From assembly GCA_002869585.1 (NCBI GenBank), contig PKUO01000103.1, forward strand, positions 1 to 33,174: a stretch of 33,174 nt of DNA. Direction: 5' to 3'. Shown here one piece after another: positions 27,413-33,174 of this stretch. Position 1 is the stretch's first letter, and every line of letters starts with the position of its first letter. The notes under the pieces are model-generated. The model was not told the DNA's origin and made no database searches. It worked only from the letters and a program-made list of their open reading frames with translations. The DNA comes from Sedimenticola sp. Its GTDB lineage: Bacteria > Pseudomonadota > Gammaproteobacteria > Chromatiales > Chromatiaceae. Both the position numbers and the translations under genes were made by a program.

Positions 27413-28489
27413 ATGTCTCGCATATATAATTTCAGTGCTGGTCCCGCAGCACTTCCCGAAGAGGTGTTGCAACAGGCTCAGGAAGAGATGCTTGACTGGC
27501 ATGGTAGCGGCATGTCGGTGATGGAGATGAGCCACCGCGGCAAAGAGTTCATGTCCATCGCTGAACAGGCGGAAGCCGATTTGCGCGAGTTGATGGCTAT
27601 TCCGGATAACTACAAGGTGCTGTTCCTGCAGGGCGGGGCCTCCAGTCAGTTTGCAATGGTGCCGCTGAATCTCCGCAAGAACGGTATTTTCAACTATGTG
27701 AATACCGGCTCCTGGTCGAAAAAGGCGATTTCCGAGGCTAAACGCTTTGGCGAAGTGGCGATTGCCGGTACTTCGTCAGAAGGAAAGTTCGACGTGCCCT
27801 CCCAGGAGAAACTGGAGCTGAACGGCAACGCCGACTACCTGCACTACACCCCGAATGAAACCATTCAGGGGATCGAGTTTCCCTATGTCCCGAATGCCGG
27901 CGATGTGCCGCTGGTTGCCGACTTCTCATCTTCGATTCTTTCGCACCCCGTGGATGTCTATCGTTTCGGTATCATCTACGCCGGCGCCCAGAAGAACATC
28001 GGTCCGGCCGGCCTGACGCTGGCGATCGTGCGCGATGATCTGATCACAGAACTGGGCTCTGATGTACCGACCATGTTCTCCTACAAGACACATGCGGATA
28101 ACGATTCCATGTACAACACGCCACCTACCTATGCCTGGTATCTCTCCGGGCTGGTGTTTCAGTGGCTGAAAAAGATTGGCGGCCTGCCGGCCATGGCGAA
28201 AATCAATGAGCGCAAATCAGAGGCGCTCTATACCGCAATCGATGATTCCGACTTTTACAGCAACCCCGTCGATCCCGGTTGTCGTTCCTGGATGAATATC
28301 CCGTTCATTCTGGCGGATGCGGAACTGGATGGCACCTTCCTTGCGGAGGCATCGGAGGCAGGCCTGAAGACCCTGAAGGGACATCGTTCCGTGGGTGGCA
28401 TGCGCGCCAGCATCTACAACGCCATGCCAGAGGAAGGCGTTCAGGCACTGATCGACTTCATGGCGGATTTTGAAAAACGCCACGGTTGA
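27413..28489 (+). CDS. serC: Phosphoserine aminotransferase
   Basis: PLP-dependent enzyme that converts 3-phosphohydroxypyruvate to phosphoserine, and also acts in pyridoxal phosphate synthesis. The product is 358 aa. The N-terminus YNFSAGPAALPEEVL is diagnostic; the PLP lysine is in YAGAQKNIGPAGL (about 197). The C-terminal GHRSVGGMRASIYNAMP is intact. A GGAG site lies 6 to 7 bases before the ATG. The gene order gyrA-serC-(serA)-pheA-hisC-tyrA matches Pseudomonas except for serA. Confidence 0.97.
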   Translation: MSRIYNFSAGPAALPEEVLQQAQEEMLDWHGSGMSVMEMSHRGKEFMSIAEQAEADLRELMAIPDNYKVLFLQGGASSQFAMVPLNLRKNGIFNYVNTGSWSKKAISEAKRFGEVAIAGTSSEGKFDVPSQEKLELNGNADYLHYTPNETIQGIEFPYVPNAGDVPLVADFSSSILSHPVDVYRFGIIYAGAQKNIGPAGLTLAIVRDDLITELGSDVPTMFSYKTHADNDSMYNTPPTYAWYLSGLVFQWLKKIGGLPAMAKINERKSEALYTAIDDSDFYSNPVDPGCRSWMNIPFILADAELDGTFLAEASEAGLKTLKGHRSVGGMRASIYNAMPEEGVQALIDFMADFEKRHG

Positions 28490-28501
28490 TCTGATCTCAA
28501 A

Positions 28502-28530
28502 CCGGCACCCAGGGATGCCCTGGGTGCCGG
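28502..28530 (+). terminator. Strong GC hairpin between serC and serA
   Basis: A perfect 13-bp stem (CCGGCACCCAGGG with its complement) and a 3-base loop lies 12 bases after the serC stop. The following bases (ATCTTCTTG) are only mildly T-rich, so it could be a partial terminator or a processing or stabilising hairpin within a serC-serA transcript. Confidence 0.6.
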
Positions 28531-28628
28531 ATCTTCTTGAATAAACGGGCAGATACCTGATAACGACTCTATACGCACTTCGACAAACCATCTGCCAGAT
28601 GTAAAACAATTAAAAGACAGGGGGGTTC

Positions 28629-29810
28629 ATGTTCAAAATTCTAACCTTGAACAATATCTCGGTGGCCGGTCTGGATAGATTGCCCAGGGATAACTATGAG
28701 GTGGCTTCGGAGATTTCCCACCCGGACGCCATTCTGCTGCGCTCGTTCAAGATGCATGACATGGAAATCCCCGCGTCGGTCAAGGCGATTGGCCGCGCCG
28801 GCGCTGGCGTCAACAATATTCCGGTACCGAAAATGACCGAAAAGGGGGTGGCCGTCTTCAATGCTCCGGGCGCCAACGCCAATGCGGTCAAGGAATTGGT
28901 GGTCGCCGGCATGTTGATGGCGGCACGCAATATCGGCCAGGCATGGACCTTCTCCCGTGGTCTGGAGGGCGATGACGCCAGCATCAACAAGAGTGTCGAG
29001 CAGGGCAAGAAGAACTATGTCGGTTTCGAATTGCCCGGACGCACCCTCGGGGTTGTCGGTTTGGGTGCAATTGGGGTGAAGGTGGCGAACGCCGCCCGGG
29101 CGCTGGGCATGAAGGTCATCGGCTATGATCCGACGATCACGGTCAAGGCCGCCTGGAAACTGTCTGCGGATGTGGAGCAGGCGCTGAGCGTTGATGATCT
29201 GATCGCCAAGTCCGACTTCATCACCTTCCACGTGCCGTTGATCGATTCCACCCGTCACATGATCAACGCGGAACGTCTGAAGCTGATGAAGAAAAACAGC
29301 GTGTTGCTGAATTTCGCCCGTTCCGGGATTATCGATGATGAGGCAGCGGTCAAAGCGTTGGACGAGGGGCATCTGTATGCCTATGTCTGCGATTTCCCCA
29401 GCAATCTGCTCAAGGATCATCCGCGCTGCATTACCCTGCCGCATCTTGGCGCATCCACCCGTGAGGCAGAGGAGAACTGCGCTATCATGGTCGCCGACCA
29501 GGTGCGGGACTATCTGGAAAACGGCAACATTACCAATTCAGTCAATTTTCCCGAGATCAACCTGCCGCGCAACGGCGGTCAGCGCATTTTGGTCGTGAAT
29601 TCGAACGTGCCCAACATGGTGGGGCAGATATCAACGGATCTGGCCGAGGGTGGCCTCAATATCATGGATATGTTGAACAAATCACGGGAGCAGATTGCCG
29701 TTACACTGATCGATGTCGATAAGGAGCCGGATCAGGCCACCCTTGAGCGCATCAAAGGCATCGACGGGGTGTTGTCTGTCCGATGTCTCGGTTGTACCCG
29801 GGAAGATTAA
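28629..29810 (+). CDS. serA: D-3-phosphoglycerate dehydrogenase with C-terminal ACT domain
   Basis: NAD-dependent first enzyme of serine synthesis, 393 aa. A substrate domain (about 1-95 and 275-310) surrounds the NAD domain with LGVVGLGAIGVKVA (about 139-152). The catalytic Arg is in NFARSGIID and the catalytic His in LPHLGASTREAEENCA. DFPSNLL replaces the DVFxxEP segment, as in the shorter SerA clade. An ACT domain follows (about 320-393, RILVVNSNVPNMVGQI), expected to bind serine for feedback. GGGGGG lies 5 bases before the ATG. It is 21 bases upstream of pheA. Its place between serC and pheA differs from Pseudomonas. Confidence 0.95.
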   Translation: MFKILTLNNISVAGLDRLPRDNYEVASEISHPDAILLRSFKMHDMEIPASVKAIGRAGAGVNNIPVPKMTEKGVAVFNAPGANANAVKELVVAGMLMAARNIGQAWTFSRGLEGDDASINKSVEQGKKNYVGFELPGRTLGVVGLGAIGVKVANAARALGMKVIGYDPTITVKAAWKLSADVEQALSVDDLIAKSDFITFHVPLIDSTRHMINAERLKLMKKNSVLLNFARSGIIDDEAAVKALDEGHLYAYVCDFPSNLLKDHPRCITLPHLGASTREAEENCAIMVADQVRDYLENGNITNSVNFPEINLPRNGGQRILVVNSNVPNMVGQISTDLAEGGLNIMDMLNKSREQIAVTLIDVDKEPDQATLERIKGIDGVLSVRCLGCTRED

Positions 29811-29831
29811 GCCGGAAATACGGGGCAGGGT

Positions 29832-30917
29832 ATGAGTGACCAGAAAAAACTTGATGGTATCCGTGAGCGTATTGATCTGCTGGATGTCCAGATCCAGGAC
29901 CTGATCAACCAACGCGCGGCAGCGGCCAAAGATGTGGCCTCGATAAAGCTGGAAGAGGACAAAGACGCCTTCTTTTACCGGCCCGAGCGCGAAGCGGCCA
30001 TCCTCCGGCTGGTTAAAAAGCGCAACAAAGGTCCGATGAGTGATGAGGACATGGCGCGACTGTTTCGCGAAATCATGTCCGCCTGTCTGGCCCTTGAACA
30101 GCCGATGAAAATCGCCTTCCTGGGCCCAGAGGGCACATTCACCCAGTCAGCGGCGTTGAAACATTTCGGTCATTCGGTAATTACCATACCCATGGCCTCG
30201 ATATCCGATATTTTCCGTGATGTCGAATCCGGTACCGCCAATTACGGGGTGGTGCCGGTGGAAAATTCCACCGAGGGTGTGATCAACCATACCCTGGATA
30301 TGTTTCTCAACTCGCCGATGCAGATCTGTGGCGATGTGATGCTGCGTATTCACCACCATCTGCTTAGCATGTCGCCGGATCTGAAATCGATAAAGCGGGT
30401 GTTTTCACACCAACAGTCCCTGGCGCAGTGCAGGCTCTGGCTGGATCGCAATCTCCCCCATGCCGAGCAGATTACCGTCGGCAGCAACGCCGAGGCGGCC
30501 AGACTGGCGAAGAGTGAGCCGGAGTCAGCGGCAATTGCCGGCGAAATGGCCGCGGAAATCTATCAGCTGAAAGGGCTGGCGACCAATATCGAGGATGAGC
30601 CGGACAACACCACGCGCTTTCTGATTATCGGCAAACAGCGCACCTTGCCCAGCGGGGTGGATAAAACAACCCTGTTGTGCGCCACCCGGAATGTGGCCGG
30701 TGGGCTGAGTTCGCTGCTCAATCCCTTGTCGAAACACGGGATCAGCATGTCGCGTATCGAATAGCGCCCATCGCGCAAGGGCAACTGGGATTACGTCTTT
30801 TTTATCGATATTGACGGCCACCGGGATGATCCGAAGGTGAATGAAGCCCTGGATGCGCTGGAGAGCGAGTCGAGGATGTTCAAGATACTGGGTTCATATC
30901 CCAGTGCTGTTTTATAA
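29832..30917 (+). pseudogene. pheA: Chorismate mutase/prephenate dehydratase PheA interrupted by UAG in the ACT domain
   Basis: Bifunctional P-protein of phenylalanine synthesis. ATG 29832 follows GGGGCAGGG. Domains are AroQ chorismate mutase (about residues 1-90, RERIDLLDVQIQDLINQR), prephenate dehydratase (about 94-275, FLGPEGTFTQSAA, VPVENSTEGVIN, TTRFLIIG) and a C-terminal ACT domain. The frame meets TAG at codon 311 (30762-30764) directly after SMSRIE, where the family has the ESRP motif that binds Phe. The frame then continues as RPSRKGNWDYVFFIDIDGH and ends KILGSYPSAVL with TAA at 30915; 361 codons in all, the normal length. The 310-residue product keeps both catalytic domains but only half of the ACT domain. 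It may be a feedback-resistant enzyme, a readthrough gene or a base error. Confidence 0.9.
30762..30764 (+). other. In-frame UAG replacing the Ser of the PheA ESRP motif
   Basis: The context is ATC GAA TAG CGC CCA. TCG (Ser) to TAG is a single base change, and ESRPSR is the standard family sequence here. A small GCCC/GGGC stem could form at 30766-30782, just past the codon. Confidence 0.92.
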
Positions 30918-30932
30918 GGCGTTGCCTTATAA
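30912..30932 (+). repeat. Inverted repeat over the pheA terminal stop codon
   Basis: A perfect 9-bp repeat (TTATAAGGC, loop GTT, GCCTTATAA) covers the distal TAA of pheA and lies 40 bases before hisC. There is no T-tract. It may be an RNA hairpin marking the end of pheA or affecting hisC translation. Confidence 0.5.
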
Positions 30933-30971
30933 CCAATTCATTGATGTTTGAAACGATCGGACAATCGAATA

Positions 30972-32084
30972 ATGACAGAGCACACCAATAAATTTCTCCA
31001 AATTGCTGCACCGGGTATAGCCAATCTGAAGCCCTATATTCCAGGGAAACCGATCTCTGAACTGGAACGGGAACTGGGCATTACCGGTTCGATCAAGCTG
31101 GCGTCTAACGAAAACCCCCTGGGTTGCAGTGCAAAGGCCCTGGAGGCGATGCGTGGTGAGTTCGACGATGTGGCCCTCTATCCCGATGGTGGTGGCTTTG
31201 AGCTGCGTGCCGCCCTGGCGGCCAAACACGGTGTTAACGCCAACTGCATCACCCTCGGCAATGGTTCCAACGATGTGCTGGATATGATTGCCCGGGTGTT
31301 TCTCGCGCCGGGTTACGAGTCGCTGTTCTCCGAACATGCCTTCGCGGTATACCCGATCAGCAGCCAGTCGGTTGGCGCAACACTGAAAATTGCTCCAGCG
31401 GTCGATTACGGGCATGACCTTGATGCGATGCTGAACATGATCGGGGATCAGACCAGGGTGGTCTGGATTGCCAATCCGAATAACCCGACCGGTACCTGGC
31501 TGCATGCCGAGGAGCTGGAGAATTTTATCGCGGCAGTGCCGGAAACAACGGTTGTGGTCGTCGACGAAGCCTATATCGAGTATGTCAACGAGTCCGATTA
31601 TCCTGATGCCAGCCAGTGGCTCTCCCGGTATCCCAACCTGATCGTGACGCGCACCTTCTCCAAGGCCTATGGACTCGCCTCCCTGCGTGTCGGCTATGGC
31701 TTGTCCCACCCCGATGTGGCGGATCTGCTCAATCGTGTGCGTCAGCCCTTTAATGTCAACAGCATGGCATTGGCGGCAGCCCGGGCCGCTCTGGATGATC
31801 AGGCGTTTATCGATAAGGCCGTGGAGGTGAACGACCAGGGCATGGTCCAGCTGGCAGCCGGGTTTGAAGAGATGGAGCTCGAGTATATTCCCTCGGTCGG
31901 TAACTTTATCACGGTTGATGTCGGCAGGCCGGTAGCCGAGGTGGACCAGGCACTGCTCCGCGAAGGGTGTATTGCACGTCCGGTCGCCAATTATGGTCTG
32001 CCCAATCACCTGCGGGTGACGGTCGGGCTTGAACAGGAGAATGCCAGGTTTCTGGCTGCCATGAAGAAGGTGCTCGGCAAGTGA
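30972..32084 (+). CDS. hisC: Histidinol-phosphate/aromatic aminotransferase
   Basis: Class I/II PLP aminotransferase of the HisC family, 370 aa. ATG 30972 gives MTEHTNKFLQIAAPGIANLKPYIPGKP, the typical N-terminus; TTG 30948 would add eight residues. Visible are LASNENPLG (about 43), NPNNPTGT (about 165), the DEAYIEY segment and the PLP lysine region TRTFSKAYGLASLRVGYG (about 225). Its place between pheA and tyrA suggests it works mainly as the aromatic aminotransferase for Phe and Tyr (HisC2/PAT in Pseudomonas) rather than in histidine synthesis. The stop overlaps the tyrA start (TGATG). Confidence 0.95.
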   Translation: MTEHTNKFLQIAAPGIANLKPYIPGKPISELERELGITGSIKLASNENPLGCSAKALEAMRGEFDDVALYPDGGGFELRAALAAKHGVNANCITLGNGSNDVLDMIARVFLAPGYESLFSEHAFAVYPISSQSVGATLKIAPAVDYGHDLDAMLNMIGDQTRVVWIANPNNPTGTWLHAEELENFIAAVPETTVVVVDEAYIEYVNESDYPDASQWLSRYPNLIVTRTFSKAYGLASLRVGYGLSHPDVADLLNRVRQPFNVNSMALAAARAALDDQAFIDKAVEVNDQGMVQLAAGFEEMELEYIPSVGNFITVDVGRPVAEVDQALLREGCIARPVANYGLPNHLRVTVGLEQENARFLAAMKKVLGK

Positions 32085-32962
32085 TGATTCGCCGCCTTGC
32101 CATTATCGGTGTCGGCCTGATCGACGGCTCCCTGGCGCGTGCGCTGCGGCAGGCAGGGATGGTCGAGGAGATCATCGGTTGTGGTCGCGGCAAGGACAAT
32201 CTTGACAAGGCCGTCGAACTGGGTGTGATCGACCGCTACACCCATGATGTTGCCGAGGCCGTTAAGCAAGCGGATGTCATCTTTCTCGCCGTACCCCTGG
32301 GCGCCATGGCCGATACCTTCAGAGCGATGAAGGGGCACTTGGCCGATGACGCTATTATTACCGATGGGGGCAGCGCTAAGGCCAGCGTTATTGAAGATTG
32401 CCGTGCTGCGCTGGGTTATCTGCCCTCAGGTTTTGTACCCGGACATCCCATTGCCGGAACCGAAAACAGCGGTGTCGAGGCCTCATTCGCCACGCTCTAT
32501 CAGCATCGCCGCATTATCTTGACGCCTACTTCCGAGACCTCTCCCGAGGCGTTGCTCAGGGTTGAGCAGATCTGGCAGGCCTGCGGTGCAGAAGTCACCC
32601 GCATGAGCGTGGAGCACCATGACGAGGTGCTGGCCGCCACCTCGCATCTGCCCCATATGCTGGCCTTCAGCCTGGTTGACTCCCTGGCGCGCATGAAGGC
32701 GAATGACGAGATCTTTCGTTATGCCGCAGGTGGATTTCGGGACTTTACCCGAATCGCCTCGAGCAGTCCGGTGATGTGGCGTGACATCTGCGTGGCCAAC
32801 CGCAAGGCGTTGGGCGAGATGATGGATCGTTATATCAGTGAAATGACGGAACTGGCCGACACTATCAAACGTGGCGACGGTGACCATCTTCTCGAGATAT
32901 TCTCCCGCGCAAAAAATGCCAGAGACCGTTATATCGATGGCATCAGCGATTCGCCGGAATAG
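32084..32962 (+). CDS. tyrA: Prephenate/arogenate dehydrogenase family protein
   Basis: NAD(P)-dependent dehydrogenase of tyrosine synthesis, 292 aa, cytoplasmic. ATG 32084 overlaps the hisC stop; GTG 32081 is an alternative. The Rossmann segment is RRLAIIGVGLIDGSLARAL (about residues 3-21): the third Gly of GxGxxG is Asp here, where the family has GVGLIGGS. The rest looks intact: FLAVPLGAMAD, the catalytic His region GHPIAGTENSGVEA (about 126), HHDEVLAATSHLPHMLAF and the C-terminal FRDFTRIASSSPVMW. There is no fused AroA domain or ACT domain. It ends in TAG with TGA six codons later. It closes the serC-serA-pheA-hisC-tyrA run. Confidence 0.93.
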   Translation: MIRRLAIIGVGLIDGSLARALRQAGMVEEIIGCGRGKDNLDKAVELGVIDRYTHDVAEAVKQADVIFLAVPLGAMADTFRAMKGHLADDAIITDGGSAKASVIEDCRAALGYLPSGFVPGHPIAGTENSGVEASFATLYQHRRIILTPTSETSPEALLRVEQIWQACGAEVTRMSVEHHDEVLAATSHLPHMLAFSLVDSLARMKANDEIFRYAAGGFRDFTRIASSSPVMWRDICVANRKALGEMMDRYISEMTELADTIKRGDGDHLLEIFSRAKNARDRYIDGISDSPE

Positions 32963-33079
32963 ATCAAAACGGTTCTGTTCTGACGTTACGGGACGGCCTC
33001 TCGTCGTATTGTCCAAAACGCCAAGAATTCTCCAGATACCTCTGGTCTGGTGATAGGACAAACTGTTGTTGATAGGCTA

Positions 33080-33108
33080 TATAATGGCTAATCAATAATC
33101 GCTGGAGG
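33080..33108 (+). promoter_or_regulatory. -10 box and ribosome site before the last gene
   Basis: A perfect TATAAT (33080-33085) and a strong GGAGG (33104-33108), 5 bases before the ATG at 33114, suggest that the last gene starts its own transcript. The -35 region (around AGGACAAA, 33055-33062) is poor. Confidence 0.5.
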
Positions 33109-33113
33109 TTGGC

Positions 33114-33174
33114 ATGCCATCCAAACAATCATCAGACAAACTGGACCAGATTGTTGCACAGGCTCGAAAGGCAC
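33114..33174 (+). CDS. Start of a gene, possibly a YajD-type HNH nuclease (3' truncated)
   Basis: Only 20 codons are in the window, beginning MPSKQSSDKLDQIVAQARKA. The start is well supported by GGAGG 5 bases upstream and a TATAAT box. The N-terminal LDQIVAQARKA pattern recalls YajD-like HNH endonuclease proteins, but the HNH motif lies beyond the edge, so the family call is weak. It is not aroA, which often follows tyrA in this gene order. Confidence 0.5.
   Translation, partial: MPSKQSSDKLDQIVAQARKA

Noticed and set aside
28641-29444. 267-aa open frame on the minus strand
   Set aside because: It is the antisense shadow of serA.
30927-32009. 360-aa open frame on the minus strand
   Set aside because: It is the antisense shadow of hisC, whose PLP motifs are complete.
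13368-32962. Complete reassignment of UAG as a sense codon
   Set aside because: Six well-defined genes end in UAG at the expected protein length, including gyrA and tyrA, so UAG still terminates translation here.

Overview
The window reads as a chromosomal segment of a gammaproteobacterium with moderately high GC and dense, mostly core gene content. Two blocks match well-known gammaproteobacterial neighbourhoods: hflX-hflK-hflC-yjeT(DUF2065)-hisZ-purA at the left, and yciK-mupP-ubiG / mtaD <> mtnA / gyrA-serC-pheA-hisC-tyrA at the right, the Pseudomonas-type order. A third block, rluE-nudJ-mnmA-hflD on the minus strand, is also classical. The cbbQ-cbbO pair (RuBisCO activase) points to an autotroph, such as a sulfur-oxidising Chromatiales/Sedimenticola-like lineage or one of its symbionts. 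That placement is inference. No tRNA, rRNA, CRISPR array, IS element or phage gene was seen. No stretch longer than about 300 bases lacks a gene; the longest gaps (about 180-210 bp) hold terminators or candidate promoters.

Layout. 1-4738 (+): membrane-protein quality control (HflX GTPase, HflKC) followed by DUF2065 and HisZ. 4766-6061 (+): purA with a strong terminator. 6262-8739 (+): a membrane diguanylate cyclase with a periplasmic PhnD-like sensor domain. 8952-12262 (+): cbbQ, cbbO and a small secreted protein. 12362-13054 (+): an Asp/Glu-family racemase. 13056-17063 (-): nitroreductase, rluE, nudJ, a secreted protein, mnmA, hflD. 17231-18145 (-): a second, soluble diguanylate cyclase. 18353-23469 (-): mtaD, DUF302, TonB, ubiG, mupP, yciK. 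23527-32962 (+): mtnA, gyrA, serC, serA, pheA, hisC, tyrA. 33114-end (+): start of a probable yajD.

How the genes work together. SerA and SerC make phosphoserine. PheA, HisC (as aromatic aminotransferase) and TyrA form the Phe/Tyr branch from chorismate. MtaD and MtnA belong to methylthioadenosine salvage. UbiG makes ubiquinone. MupP (usually annotated gph) probably recycles cell-wall MurNAc-6-phosphate.

The most notable signal is two conserved genes that are each interrupted by a single in-frame UAG while the frame on both sides stays intact: hflD at codon 104 and pheA at codon 311, exactly inside the Phe-binding ESRP motif of the ACT domain. UAG is also the normal terminator of six genes here, so wholesale reassignment is excluded; suppression, occasional readthrough, real nonsense mutations and sequence error remain open. 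In addition, TyrA has Asp in place of the third glycine of its NAD-binding GxGxxG motif, so both committed enzymes of the Phe and Tyr arms carry unusual changes.
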